A stretch of 64,000 bases of DNA from Halogeometricum limi (lineage in GTDB: Archaea; Halobacteriota; Halobacteria; Halobacteriales; Haloferacaceae). The notes under the pieces were generated by a model. It was not told the origin of the DNA and searched no databases. It saw only the letters and a list, made by a program, of their open reading frames with translations. Positions 38,530-47,860 of the stretch are shown piece by piece. Location of the stretch: assembly GCF_900115785.1 (NCBI RefSeq), contig NZ_FOYS01000003.1, positions 310,001 through 374,000 of the forward strand. Direction: 5' to 3'. The stretch's first letter is position 1. Each line of letters starts with the position of its first letter. Made by a program: the position numbers and the translations under genes.

Positions 38530-38550
38530 AGCGGTGCGAAGCGAGCCGCT
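38530..38550. terminator. Hairpin between convergent rps8e and phoU genes
   Basis: AGCGG (38530-38534) pairs with CCGCT (38546-38550) around an 11-base loop; GTTTTC follows on the plus strand. Lies 89 bases after rps8e and 5 bases before the minus-strand phoU stop, so could end transcription from both sides. Weak by stem length. Confidence 0.4.
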
Positions 38551-38554
38551 GTTT

Positions 38555-39556
38555 TCAGGGCGTCGGCGCGGCCTTCTGAAGCGCCGTCTCGGCGATGTTC
38601 CCGCCGTAGTCCGCGCTTCGGGAGACGGAGTCGACGATGAGGCCGAGCAGTTGCGCGCGTGCGGGGTCCAGTTCTCGCAGGAGTTCGTCTATCTTCCGGG
38701 CGCGTTCGTCTATCTCCTGGACGGCCTCGCGGGCGTCGTTCGCGAGTCGCGACGCCTCGTCGGGGTCGTCGGTGAACAACGCGTCCATCCCGTCGTCGAC
38801 CACTTTCCGGGCTTCGACGTACAGTTCTTCGAGCGCCTCGGCGACTTCCTCGGAGACGGGTTCCTCGAAGTTGAGCGTCAGGTGGGCTATCTTCGTCGCG
38901 TGGTCCCCGATGCGCTCTAACTGCCGGGCGGCGGACTGGTAGTCGAAGCACACCTCGCGCGGCAGGCCGAGTTCTTCGGCGGCCTTCGGCGTCCGGAGCG
39001 TCGCGCGGAAGATACGCGAGACGACCATCCAGAGTCGGTCCACGTCGTCGTCGCGTTGGATGACGTCGCGGGCCATGTCGTCGTCCAGTTCCGCGATGGC
39101 GGCGATGGCGTCTTCGAGCATCGAGAGGGCGATGAGCCGCATCCGCGTGACGGCGTTGTGGATAGAGAGTTCCGAGGAGTCCAACAGGTCGCGGATGACG
39201 ACTCTGTCGCGCGTCTCTTCGAGGACTTCCAGTCCGACGAGACTCTGCGTCGCCTCGCGGATGGTGCGCCGTTGTTCGGTCGTGATGCGCCCGCTCTCTA
39301 AGGCGATGATGTCGAACCCGCTGACGTACATCGTCATCACCGCGCGCGTGAGCTCGTCACCCTCCAGATTCGCGATGTCGAGGGTCCCCTCCGTGCGTTC
39401 GTCCCCGGTTCGGGGCGTCAGGAACAGCGAGTCGCCCTCGGGGTAGAACTCGACTTCGCTCCCCGCAGAGACGTCGTTCTCCGTCGCCCAGTCTTTGGGA
39501 ATCGAGACGGTGTACGTCGACCCGCCAGTGACCTGCACCTTTCGCGTTTCGACCAT
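38555..39556 (-). CDS. phoU: AbrB-PhoU phosphate regulator
   Basis: 333 residues. Residues 1-45 form an AbrB/SpoVT-like DNA-binding swapped hairpin (VETRKVQVTGGSTYTVSIPKDWATENDVSAGSEVEFY). Two PhoU helical bundles follow (about 100-200 and 215-325) with the repeated SAARQLERIGDHATKIAHL-type motif. Probably a phosphate-responsive transcription factor, unlike plain PhoU. Divergent from the pst operon; ATAAAT-type promoter 27 bases upstream makes it leaderless. Likely controls pst, by analogy with haloarchaeal pst loci. Confidence 0.9.
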   Translation of the reverse strand: MVETRKVQVTGGSTYTVSIPKDWATENDVSAGSEVEFYPEGDSLFLTPRTGDERTEGTLDIANLEGDELTRAVMTMYVSGFDIIALESGRITTEQRRTIREATQSLVGLEVLEETRDRVVIRDLLDSSELSIHNAVTRMRLIALSMLEDAIAAIAELDDDMARDVIQRDDDVDRLWMVVSRIFRATLRTPKAAEELGLPREVCFDYQSAARQLERIGDHATKIAHLTLNFEEPVSEEVAEALEELYVEARKVVDDGMDALFTDDPDEASRLANDAREAVQEIDERARKIDELLRELDPARAQLLGLIVDSVSRSADYGGNIAETALQKAAPTP

Positions 39557-40020
39557 ACCGTTGTTCGGACAGTGGCCGACATAAATCTGCCCATGTCTAT
39601 ATACTCTGCAATTTCACTCCGGATTTTTGTGGGCCGAACGGCTGAGTCGCCCGCTTTCGACGGCTCTCGGCGACAAATTACACACGTCCGCTCGACGACT
39701 CTCTCGAACCTGTGAACGTGTGGTCGTCTCGTGCGGCCGTTCGCGAAGAAGTATATACTCATATATCTTCCTCTGGTGGACGTGCGACTCCGGCGCATTC
39801 GACGACCGGTTGACAGACTCTCGGGAGACCAGTGCGACCGTTCGAACCGCGACCGTCTCTCTCCTCAACCCCGAATACGTCATTTTGAGCGGTTTCAGAG
39901 GAGATTCAGCGTTCACCTGCCGACCGATAGACCCCGGACACACTATCTCTCTGGAGCCACATTTTTTCTATATAGTCGTAATAGCAGGGGTTTTACAGCG
40001 TCTTCGGATATCAACAGGTG
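39557..40020. promoter_or_regulatory. Divergent pho promoter region with repeated AT-rich sites
   Basis: 464 bases without a convincing gene. The 9-mer TATATACTC occurs at 39598-39606 and 39752-39760; the second is within a perfect palindrome AGTATATACT. TCTATATAG (about 39967) and GTTTTACAG (about 39990) are candidate TATA elements for pstS. A small AT-rich window in a GC-rich genome is compatible with phosphate-dependent regulator sites. Their role is unproven. Confidence 0.5.
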
Positions 40021-41151
40021 ATGACGCGCGACAACTCCACGGGAGCGGACTACACGCGGCGTAAATTCATCGTTGCATCGGGCGCGGCCGGCGTCGCCGG
40101 TCTCGCTGGCTGTTCCGGCGACAGTGGTGCCGGAGCGGAAGCCGAAGCAGGTGGCGAAGCGTCGGGCTCCGGTGGCGAGGGAACCGGAACGCAGGGGTCC
40201 AGCGGCAGTCAGTCGGACGGGAGCCCGCTGACGGCCGACGGCTCCTCGACGGTCTACCCCATCACGTCCGACGGGGCGGCGGTCTGGAACTCCAACCCGC
40301 CCGCGGACGACGAGGAGTACTGGGGTCCGGGTCAGTACGACATCGACACGAGCGAGAACATGGCCGACTACTGGGGCGGCCTCTACGGCTTCAGCAGTTC
40401 CGAGGAGGGCCAGCCCCCGTTCCTCGTGAACGTCGGTCTCTCGCACTCCGGCACCGGTGTCGAGAAGGTCAAGAACGGACAGGTCGACATCGGTGACTCC
40501 TCGGCGCCCGTCGAGGACGAACTCCCCGACGCCGACCAGTCCACCATCGACAAGTTCGTCGACCACGTCGTCGGTGTCGACGGCCAGCCTATCGTCGTCT
40601 CCAACGAGATATACGAGGCGGGCGTCACGAAACTCACCGGCGACGAGCTTCGCGCGATATACAAAAAGGAAATCACCAACTGGAGCGAAGTCGGCGGCCC
40701 GGACCGCGAGATTCAGGCGGTCGGCCGCGCAGAGGGGTCCGGGACGGACACCGCGTTCCGCGCGAACCTCTACGGCGACGCTCAGGCCGAGATGAGTCCC
40801 GACATCCGCAAGGGACAGAACCAGCAGGTCGCGACGCTCGTCCGCAACTCCGACAACGCCATCGCGTACATGGCACTCGCGTTCGTCGGCGACGGCGTCA
40901 GCGCTATCTCGCTCGAACTCGACGGCAAGACGTACACGCCGGGCGAGAACCTCTCGGACAAGGGGTACCCGCTCAGCCGTGACCTCCACTGCTACACGTA
41001 CGACGGAACCTCCGAGAAGGAGTCCGCGTTCCTCCGAATGCTCATCAGCGACTACGGCCAGACGATGTTCGTCGAGCCGAACAACTACTTCGTCCTGTCC
41101 GACGCGCGCCAGGAAGAAGAGATGGGCAAGCTGGCCGAACCCTCGAACTGA
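40021..41151 (+). CDS. pstS: Phosphate-binding lipoprotein PstS
   Basis: 376 residues from ATG 40021. A twin-arginine lipoprotein signal, YTRRKFIVASGAAGVAGLAGC, puts it on the cell surface anchored by Cys about 32. A Gly/Ser/Glu-rich linker follows. The phosphate-binding loop DGSSTVYPIT (about 73-82), GLSHSGTGVEK, VDIGDSSAPVEDE and GRAEGSGTDTAFR match PstS. Captures phosphate for PstCAB. First gene of pstSCAB, 77 bases before pstC. Confidence 0.93.
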   Translation: MTRDNSTGADYTRRKFIVASGAAGVAGLAGCSGDSGAGAEAEAGGEASGSGGEGTGTQGSSGSQSDGSPLTADGSSTVYPITSDGAAVWNSNPPADDEEYWGPGQYDIDTSENMADYWGGLYGFSSSEEGQPPFLVNVGLSHSGTGVEKVKNGQVDIGDSSAPVEDELPDADQSTIDKFVDHVVGVDGQPIVVSNEIYEAGVTKLTGDELRAIYKKEITNWSEVGGPDREIQAVGRAEGSGTDTAFRANLYGDAQAEMSPDIRKGQNQQVATLVRNSDNAIAYMALAFVGDGVSAISLELDGKTYTPGENLSDKGYPLSRDLHCYTYDGTSEKESAFLRMLISDYGQTMFVEPNNYFVLSDARQEEEMGKLAEPSN

Positions 41152-41228
41152 GGTCGGTCCGCCTCCGACGCATCGTCAGGAATTAAAGCGAGCACATCCC
41201 TCTCTTTCCGTACATACAGAACTCAAAG

Positions 41229-42341
41229 ATGGCAGAATCAAGTTTAAAACAGTCGTTCGACACGTTCCGAGCGGCCGAAGATATCGACGCGAGCGCGCTC
41301 CTCGCGGGCGCGGTGGGAGTCGTGTTCCTCCTGACGGCGCTGACGTCGTTCGTGCTTCGGCTCGGCCTCGAAGTCCCGGCCATCGTCGGGTTCGTCGTGG
41401 TCCTCGGATACGGATGGTACGCCCACCAGGGTCTCACGGCGAAGGCGGTCACGTTCTTGATGACGGTGTCGACGGTGCTCATCCTCGGGATGATAACCGT
41501 CTTCCTCGTCTTAGAGTCGCTTCACGCCTTCAGACTCATGGGTGTGAATATGCTGGTCGGAATGGACGAACCCGTCACCGTCTTCGGTGTCACCGTCCTC
41601 CCCGGTCTCGGCAACTTCTGGCAGCCGAGTTCGGCGACGTACTCGCTCGTCCCCGCGATGTGGGGGACGTTCGTGACGACGCTCATCGCGACGGCGGTGG
41701 CGGCACCGCTCGGCGTCGCCTGCGCGTTGTTCCTCGCCGAAATCGCGCCCAACTGGGCGCGCGAGATAGTGAAGCCCGGCATCGAGATTCTGGCCGGCAT
41801 CCCCTCTATCGTTTACGGGTTCATCGGGTTCACCGTGCTGAACACGTACGTGTTCCAGAACTTCCAGACGCCCTCGCAGGGGAGCTTCTTCCTCGTCGGC
41901 GGCGTCATCGGCGTGATGGCGCTTCCGACCGTCGTCTCCGTCGCCGAGGACTCGCTGGACACAGTCCCGGACTCGATGAAAGACGGCGCGCTCGCGCTGG
42001 GGTCGACCGACTGGCAGACGATGACCAGTATCACGCTCCCGGCGGCGTTCTCGGGCGTCTCGGCGGCCGTCTTGCTCGGCGTCGGCCGTGCCATCGGCGA
42101 GACGATGGCCGCGACGGTCATCCTCGGCAACACCGTCGGCCTCCCGCAACCGCTGTACGACGTGTTCGGGAACAACGTGACGCTCACGACGCTCATCGCC
42201 AGCCAGTACGGCGACGCCGGCGAGACGCAGTTGAGCGCGCTGTTCGCGGCAGGTGTCGTCCTGTTCGTGACGGTGTTGTTCCTCTCTCTCACGTCGCTTC
42301 GCATCGAAGCCAAACTGAAACAGGAGCTGAGTGGTGACTAA
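41229..42341 (+). CDS. pstC: Phosphate ABC transporter permease PstC
   Basis: 370 residues with about eight hydrophobic spans. The ABC permease EAA-like loop is SMKDGALALGSTDWQTMTSITLPAAFSGVSAAVLLGVGRAIGETMA (about 245-290), diagnostic for PstC/PstA. An extra N-terminal pair of spans (about 25-85) precedes the transport core. Starts after pstS and ends 2 bases before pstA. Inner-membrane channel half. Confidence 0.93.
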   Translation: MAESSLKQSFDTFRAAEDIDASALLAGAVGVVFLLTALTSFVLRLGLEVPAIVGFVVVLGYGWYAHQGLTAKAVTFLMTVSTVLILGMITVFLVLESLHAFRLMGVNMLVGMDEPVTVFGVTVLPGLGNFWQPSSATYSLVPAMWGTFVTTLIATAVAAPLGVACALFLAEIAPNWAREIVKPGIEILAGIPSIVYGFIGFTVLNTYVFQNFQTPSQGSFFLVGGVIGVMALPTVVSVAEDSLDTVPDSMKDGALALGSTDWQTMTSITLPAAFSGVSAAVLLGVGRAIGETMAATVILGNTVGLPQPLYDVFGNNVTLTTLIASQYGDAGETQLSALFAAGVVLFVTVLFLSLTSLRIEAKLKQELSGD

Positions 42342-42343
42342 CG

Positions 42344-43918
42344 ATGAGTGACGCATACGACCGAAATCTCGTCGAAAGCGAGTCGTCGACGTACCAACGG
42401 CTTGCCGCGAGCATCGTCGGCGTCGGCATCCTCGCGTTCGCCTTCGCGTTGGCGGCGCTGTTCGACCTGACCGCCATCGACGCGACGTTCGTGGGACTGT
42501 CGCTGTCGAACCTCCTCGGCGTCGGGACGACGCTCGTCGGCCTCGGCGTCGTCGGCCTCGGTGCCGTCTCCTACGTCGGCTACGTCGAGACGACGCCCGA
42601 CCGGAGCGCCGGACTCGTTCCCGCGGTGCTGTTCGGTCTCCTGTGGTTCTGCGTCGCAGGACTCGTCGTCTCGCAGACGTTCGGCTTCGGTGCGCTCGTC
42701 TGGCTTCCGGCCGCACTCCTCGTCGGCGCCGGTGCCGCGGGGGTCGCCATCTTCCCCCGCGAGGACATCGGCTCGACGCTCCCTGCGGGCGCGTTCGCGC
42801 TCCTCGTCGGCCTCGTCTTCCTGACGAACGTCATCGGGCCGGACTGGGCGTGGTCGCCGACCGACTTCTCGGCGACGTTCACGCCGAAAATCGTCGTCCC
42901 GTTCCTCACGGTTCTCGCCGTCCTCGTGGCCAGTTGGGCCGCCGGCAAGGCGTACGACGACTTCGGCGCACGCGGCCGACAGACGGGCGCGTACATGCTC
43001 ATCGCGCTGAACGCGCTGGGCATCCTCTCGGTGCTCGTCATCCTCGTGGCCTTCGTCGTCAGCAAGGGTATCGGCCCGCTGTTCGAGGGCTTCTCTGTCG
43101 GCGCGTCGGGCATCGACTGGCCGTTCGTACAGAACGGGAACCAACTGACCAACGACGTCAACGGGGTGTTCCCCGCCATCGTCGGGACGTTCTGGCTCGT
43201 CGTCGGGTCCGTCATCATGGCGGTTCCCTTGGCCGTCGGCGCGGCGGTGTTCCTCACCGAGTACGCCGAAGAGGGCCGATTCACGCAGGTGGTCGAACTC
43301 GCGACGAACGGGCTGTGGTCGACGCCCTCCATCGTCTTCGGACTGTTCGGCTACGCGTTCCTCGTCCCCCGCCTCGGTAACAGCACGTCGCTTCTGTCGG
43401 GGATATTCGTGCTCGGCTTTATGCTGATACCGCTGGTACTCATCACCAGCCGAGAGGCGATCAACGCCGTGCCAGACGAATACCGCGACGCGAGTGCCGC
43501 CCTCGGGGTCAGTCAGTGGCAAACCATCAAGAGCGTCGTCGTTCCCGCGGCGATGCCGGGCGTCATCACCGGCGTCATCCTCGGTGTCGGACGTATCGCG
43601 GGCGAGACGGCACCCATCCTTCTCGTCATGAGTGGGTCGCCGTTCCCCTCGAAGCGACAGGCTCCGAACGTTCTCGACATCAGTTTCTCCTTTACGAGTT
43701 CGTTCCCGTTCGTGGACGCCAGCCTCATCAGTCAAGAGGCACTGCTGAACTCTGCAAGCGCCCTTCCCTACCAGCTCTACGCCATCATCACGGCCGGCGT
43801 CGGTCAGAGCGAGGCGTTCGGGTGGGGGACGACGCTCGTTCTCCTCCTCGTCGTTCTGTCCTTCTACGCGGTCGGTATCGCATCACGAGCGTACTTCCGT
43901 AACAAACTCCGATCATGA
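42344..43918 (+). CDS. pstA: Phosphate ABC transporter permease PstA, extended
   Basis: 524 residues, much longer than common PstA (about 280-300). The first 250 residues carry about seven additional hydrophobic spans; the PstA core starts near [30 protein letters not shown] and has the EAA-like loop [47 protein letters not shown] (about 385-430). Overlaps pstB by 4 bases (ATGA at 43915-43918), so translation is coupled. The extension is probably an insertion of a domain specific to haloarchaea. Confidence 0.9.
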   Translation: MSDAYDRNLVESESSTYQRLAASIVGVGILAFAFALAALFDLTAIDATFVGLSLSNLLGVGTTLVGLGVVGLGAVSYVGYVETTPDRSAGLVPAVLFGLLWFCVAGLVVSQTFGFGALVWLPAALLVGAGAAGVAIFPREDIGSTLPAGAFALLVGLVFLTNVIGPDWAWSPTDFSATFTPKIVVPFLTVLAVLVASWAAGKAYDDFGARGRQTGAYMLIALNALGILSVLVILVAFVVSKGIGPLFEGFSVGASGIDWPFVQNGNQLTNDVNGVFPAIVGTFWLVVGSVIMAVPLAVGAAVFLTEYAEEGRFTQVVELATNGLWSTPSIVFGLFGYAFLVPRLGNSTSLLSGIFVLGFMLIPLVLITSREAINAVPDEYRDASAALGVSQWQTIKSVVVPAAMPGVITGVILGVGRIAGETAPILLVMSGSPFPSKRQAPNVLDISFSFTSSFPFVDASLISQEALLNSASALPYQLYAIITAGVGQSEAFGWGTTLVLLLVVLSFYAVGIASRAYFRNKLRS

Positions 43919-44838
43919 GCGAGACAACATCCAAAGCACAGACGCAGGCGGACGCACAGACCGGTCAACAGAGCGGTGGCACGACCGTCGAAGGCGAGAC
44001 CCAAGAAGAACTCCGCGAGGAGTGGGTCCAGTACGAGTTCGACGGCCAACCCGCCATCAGCACGAGAGACGTCAACGTCCACTACGGCGACGACCACGCG
44101 CTTCACGACATCTCCATCGACATCCCGAAAAACAGCGTCACCGCGCTCATCGGGCCGTCCGGGTGCGGGAAGTCGACGTTCCTCCGGTGTCTCAACCGGA
44201 TGAACGACCGCATCAAGGCCGCAGACGTCTCCGGCGAAGTCGAGTTCAACGGGAAGAACATCTACGACAAGGGGACGAACCTCGTCGAACTCAGAAAGCG
44301 CATCGGACAGGTGTTCCAGTCGCCGAACCCGTTCCCGAAGTCCATCCGCAAGAACATCTCCTACGGCCCGCGCAAGCACGGCGACATCGACGTGAGTCTG
44401 CTCTCGCGACTGCTCGGCCGCGACGACAGCGACGAAGAGGACGAACTCGTCGAGCGCTGTCTCCGGCAGGCCGCGCTGTGGGACGAGGTGAAAGACCGCC
44501 TGGACGACAACGCACTCGGCCTCTCCGGCGGCCAACAACAGCGTCTCTGCATCGCGCGTGCGCTGGCGACGGACCCCGAGGTGCTCCTGATGGACGAACC
44601 CGCTTCTGCGCTCGACCCCATCGCCACCTCGCGCATCGAGGACCTCATCAGCGACCTCGCGGAGGACTACACCGTCGTCATCGTCACCCACAGCATGCAG
44701 CAGGCCGCGCGTATCTCCGACCAGACGGCCGTCTTCCTCACCGGCGGCTATCTCGTCGAGTACGACGACACCGACAAGATATTCGAGAACCCCGAGAGTC
44801 AACGCGTCGAAGACTACATCACGGGCAAGTTCGGATAA
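43915..44838 (+). CDS. pstB: Phosphate ABC transporter ATPase PstB
   Basis: 307 residues. Walker [14 protein letters not shown]-loop [10 protein letters not shown], signature [15 protein letters not shown], Walker [14 protein letters not shown] and H-loop VTHS are all intact and in order. The first 50 residues are an acidic leader. Hydrolyses ATP to drive uptake through PstCA. Last gene of pstSCAB. Confidence 0.96.
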   Translation: MSETTSKAQTQADAQTGQQSGGTTVEGETQEELREEWVQYEFDGQPAISTRDVNVHYGDDHALHDISIDIPKNSVTALIGPSGCGKSTFLRCLNRMNDRIKAADVSGEVEFNGKNIYDKGTNLVELRKRIGQVFQSPNPFPKSIRKNISYGPRKHGDIDVSLLSRLLGRDDSDEEDELVERCLRQAALWDEVKDRLDDNALGLSGGQQQRLCIARALATDPEVLLMDEPASALDPIATSRIEDLISDLAEDYTVVIVTHSMQQAARISDQTAVFLTGGYLVEYDDTDKIFENPESQRVEDYITGKFG

Positions 44839-44923
44839 CGTCGCTCGCGGTCGGACGACGGCCCGGCGCGCCGTCCGCTCTGTCTGCGTCTCGCGCCGAC
44901 GCGTTCTCTCTGTCTCTCTCGGG

Positions 44924-45970
44924 TCAGGTCGCTCTGACCGACACCTGAACCCCCGCCTCGTCGACGACCACCCACACCGGTCCGCGCGGTGGGCAGACCT
45001 CCCAGACGTAGCTGGCTTCGTCTCCGCGCTCCGAGCGAATCCGGAACTCGTACGAACCGGCGTTCTCCACCACCTTCGGGTCCAGTACGGTCTCTCCGGG
45101 GCCGAGGTCGTACGTCTCCTCGAACAGCGTGTCGCCGTCGGTCAGAACGCTCACCGTGAGGCGGTGAGCCGTCTCGTCCTCGTTGACGACTCGGAGGTCA
45201 CGATTCCGCCAGCCGCATCGAAAGCGCGCGTCCGTCTCCGTCACGTCGACGTAGAGTCTGTCTCCGCCACCGACGCCCCAGTCGAACGACGCGGACTCGC
45301 CGCCGCGTTCGACGACGACGCGGTAGCCCGACCCGCGACCGTACGCCGGTATCGCGAGCGTCGTGTTGGCGGGCACGGCGTACTCGTACTCGGCCAGCGT
45401 CTCGTCACCGTCGAGGAGACGGACTCCGACCGTCCGTGCCGCGCTCCCCTCGTTCCGCAACTCGACGGTCCCTCGTGCCGGGGGCCGTTCGCTCCACGCC
45501 GTCCGTCCGCCCCGCGAGACGGGTGGACAGTCGAGTTCGCAGTACACCTGTTGGACGACGGTCACGCCGTCGGGTTCGACGCGCGCGGCGAGTCCCGTGT
45601 CGTCGTCGGTGACCGCCCACGTCTGACTCTGTCTCCGGCCGTCCGCCGTCTCGACGACCACGTCGTACGTTCCCGCTTCGAGGGGGAACTCACCGAACGA
45701 CCGCGTCTCGCCCGGCGGGACCTCGGCGCTCTCGATGAACCGCGTCGTGCCGCCGTCCGCGACGACGACGGAGACGTACGCCGCGTCCGTCGTGTCGTTC
45801 GAGACGCGAACCGCACGCGACGGTGGGCCTTCGGGCGTCTCCGATGCGGTCCGCCCGCCCGTCGTCGGGTTCGACGTTCGAGTTCGAGTCCCTGTCTCTC
45901 TCTTCTCTCGGCGGCCACCGCACCCGGCCACCGCCACCGAGAGCACAGAGAGCAGCGTCCGGCGATACAC
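44924..45970 (-). CDS. Putative surface lipoprotein
   Basis: 348 residues. Signal MYRRTLLSVLSVAVAGC has a lipobox with Cys 17; a Thr/Arg-rich linker follows. The rest is three or so repeated beta-sandwich domains each starting like RAVRVSNDTTDAAYVSVVV, GTVELRNEGSAARTVGVRLLDGDETL and DLRVVNEDETAHRLTVSVLTDGDTL, plus cysteine pairs (CELDC; CG..C). Immunoglobulin-like adhesion or sensing role, not provable. Convergent with pstB (85 bases). Confidence 0.75.
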   Translation of the reverse strand: MYRRTLLSVLSVAVAGCGGRREKRETGTRTRTSNPTTGGRTASETPEGPPSRAVRVSNDTTDAAYVSVVVADGGTTRFIESAEVPPGETRSFGEFPLEAGTYDVVVETADGRRQSQTWAVTDDDTGLAARVEPDGVTVVQQVYCELDCPPVSRGGRTAWSERPPARGTVELRNEGSAARTVGVRLLDGDETLAEYEYAVPANTTLAIPAYGRGSGYRVVVERGGESASFDWGVGGGDRLYVDVTETDARFRCGWRNRDLRVVNEDETAHRLTVSVLTDGDTLFEETYDLGPGETVLDPKVVENAGSYEFRIRSERGDEASYVWEVCPPRGPVWVVVDEAGVQVSVRAT

Positions 45971-46141
45971 GACGTACCGTTGGTTCGACGCCGCAAAGAG
46001 TCACCGACCGCACGGGGATACGTAGCTCGGTCGTCGTTTCGTGAGTCCTCCAGATTCGTCTATAGCCGTTCCCTCCCGAACGTTCGTGTCTGTACCGCCG
46101 CGCACGACACGTTTATTCGGGGCCACCGTGTGAACGGAACT

Positions 46142-46819
46142 ATGCCCCGACAGAAGTACCAAGACGCCCTCGAAGAACTTCGGGACGACGTCCTCTACAT
46201 GAGCGAAGTCGTCGCCGAGCGACTTCGGATGGGTCTGGACGCGCTCGAACAGAAAGACGACGCCCTCGCAGAGGAGGTCATCGAAGGCGACGGCGAGGTC
46301 AACCGGATGTATCTCGACCTCGAACAGGACTGTATCGACCTCGTCGCCCTCCAGCAACCGGTCGCCTCCGACCTGCGCTTCATCGCCGCGTCGTTCAAGA
46401 TCATCACCGACCTCGAACGCATCGGCGACCTGGCGACGAACCTCGCGGGCTACGCCACGGAGGCGGACCGCGACGTGTTCCCCGAGGTCGACATCCAACA
46501 GATCGGTGAGGAGACGCTGTCGATGCTGGAGATGGCGATGGACGCCTACGCCGAGGAGGACCCCGACCGGTGTCGCGAGGTGGCGACCCGCGACGACGAG
46601 ATAGACGCGATGTGCGAGGCGGCCAGCGAGATGGTCGTCCGCGACCTCATCAAAGCCGACCCGTTCGGCGAGTCGGACCTCGACGAGGAGGCGTACATGT
46701 CCGACGTGTCGCGACTCCTCCTCACGATTCGCGACCTCGAACGCGTCGGCGACCACGGCGTCAACATCGCCGCGCGTGCGCTCTACATGGTCGAAGACGA
46801 CGACGAACTGTTGTACTAG
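46142..46819 (+). CDS. phoU: Phosphate-specific transport regulator PhoU
   Basis: 225 residues, standard PhoU length from ATG 46142. Two bundles with LQQPVASDLRFIAASFKIITDLERIGDLATNLAG (about 65-98) and LLLTIRDLERVGDHGVNIAARALYMVED (about 190-218), each holding the metal-binding ERIGD/ERVGD signature. A TTTATT element about 31 bases upstream supports the start. Unlike the other PhoU-like gene (38555), it lacks a DNA-binding domain. Copy 2 of the repeat follows 5 bases later. Confidence 0.94.
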   Translation: MPRQKYQDALEELRDDVLYMSEVVAERLRMGLDALEQKDDALAEEVIEGDGEVNRMYLDLEQDCIDLVALQQPVASDLRFIAASFKIITDLERIGDLATNLAGYATEADRDVFPEVDIQQIGEETLSMLEMAMDAYAEEDPDRCREVATRDDEIDAMCEAASEMVVRDLIKADPFGESDLDEEAYMSDVSRLLLTIRDLERVGDHGVNIAARALYMVEDDDELLY

Positions 46820-46824
46820 GACCA

Positions 46825-46937
46825 CGAGCTTTTTGAGGACTCGGGTTTCCTCGTGTCGCCTTCGGCGACACTGCGGGAACCGCTCGTTGCAAAAAGCTCG
46901 ACCAAAAATCTGCTGTGACTCGCTTCGCTCGTCACAG
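46825..46937 (+). repeat. Structured 3'-end repeat, copy 2
   Basis: Starts 5 bases after the phoU stop. Arms CGAGCTTTTTG (46825-46835) and CAAAAAGCTCG (46890-46900) enclose a perfect 8-bp inner hairpin GTGTCGCC/GGCGACAC (TTC loop). Core ACCAAAAA follows at 46901-46908, then a second hairpin with arms CTGTGAC (46913-46919) and GTCACAG (46931-46937) and the same 11-base loop TCGCTTCGCTC found in other copies. Confidence 0.75.
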
Positions 46938-47186
46938 TACAGTTGCTCGACACCGACTTGTCAGTTCGACGCAGTCGGGCCGAAGGTCGTACCTCCGTCG
47001 AGTGTTGTTTACCCGGGTGCGAACGAGGCGACCGCTCGGAAAGTGTTGCGGCACGTGCCACTCCGTGACCGTTGTCGCTACGTCAGTACCGGTCCGCGGA
47101 ACACAAAAAGCGCGTCGCTATCTCTGCTAACGCTGAGATAATCACACGTGCATAGTTTTACCAGACGAGTATGTACTCAAAATCAC

Positions 47187-47672
47187 ATGAAGATGCGCGG
47201 CTGCATCGTCGTCCTTCTCCTTCTATCTACGTCTGGATGTATCGGGCTGTTCGGCCAAGAGAGCAGTTCGTCCGCAGTGTTCGTAGGCACGAATCAAGGC
47301 AACGATACCGTCACGTTCGAAGTGTTCGTAGTTAACAGTTCAGCGGAGTACAGAGTGGTAATCTCTGATGGAAGGACATACGTGGACCAACTGTACGGGA
47401 GAGTGAGAACTTCTAACCCAGGGGATGGAAGACATTTCACCTCAGTCGACCCGGTAGAGAGCTATCACTCCGAGAACCTCTCGGTGACTCCCGGAAACTC
47501 GACGGAGATATCCGTTCCAATCACGGCAGAGGGGTCGGCTTTACTCGTCGCCGTGCACAACGAGAGCGGAGAAATCGTCACTATCGTCTCTCTGAACTGT
47601 AGCCGAGGGACACCCGAGCTAGAGGCGACGTATTACGGACACTCGGCAGCGGGAACCTCGTACTGTCTGTGA
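47187..47672 (+). CDS. Low-GC small lipoprotein
   Basis: 161 residues from ATG 47187 (MKMRGCIVVLLLLSTSGC). The signal peptide ends in a lipobox with Cys about 18. The mature part is Ser/Thr/Asn-rich with NDT, NSS, NLS and NST sites that could be N-glycosylated, and two C-terminal cysteines (LNCSRG, SYCL). Its base composition is visibly poorer in G and C than neighbours, and codons such as GTA, AGA and TTA recur, suggesting transfer. A TTTTA element about 30 bases upstream. Bracketed by inverted repeat copies 2 and 3. Confidence 0.75.
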   Translation: MKMRGCIVVLLLLSTSGCIGLFGQESSSSAVFVGTNQGNDTVTFEVFVVNSSAEYRVVISDGRTYVDQLYGRVRTSNPGDGRHFTSVDPVESYHSENLSVTPGNSTEISVPITAEGSALLVAVHNESGEIVTIVSLNCSRGTPELEATYYGHSAAGTSYCL

Positions 47673-47765
47673 CGCTACTACGGAACCATATTTTCACCGT
47701 ACTGGACGCTCGCTGATTCTGCTTCTCGAACGTCGACTACTCCAACCCCTCTGCGAGCAATCGTA

Positions 47766-47860
47766 CCGCGACGAGCGAAGCGAGTCGCGGCATGTTTTTG
47801 GTGAAGCTTTTTGCGATGAGTGGTCGCGCTACGCGCGACCCGAATCTGCAAAAAGCTTCA
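47766..47860 (-). repeat. Structured 3'-end repeat, copy 3 (minus orientation)
   Basis: Read on the minus strand it begins on the cdc48 stop codon: TGAAGCTTTTTGC (47860-47848), inner hairpin GGTCGCGC/GCGCGACC, then GCAAAAAGCTTCA (47814-47802), ACCAAAAA core, then second hairpin with arms CCGCGAC and GTCGCGG (47790-47784 and 47772-47766) around loop TCGCTTCGCTC. Arms differ from copy 2 by matched changes (TGTGAC/GTCACA to CGCGAC/GTCGCG). Confidence 0.75.

Noticed and set aside
39614-39943. Minus-strand 109-codon frame in the pho intergenic region
   Set aside because: No motif, Arg/Ser-rich composition unlike real genes here, and overlaps the promoter elements.
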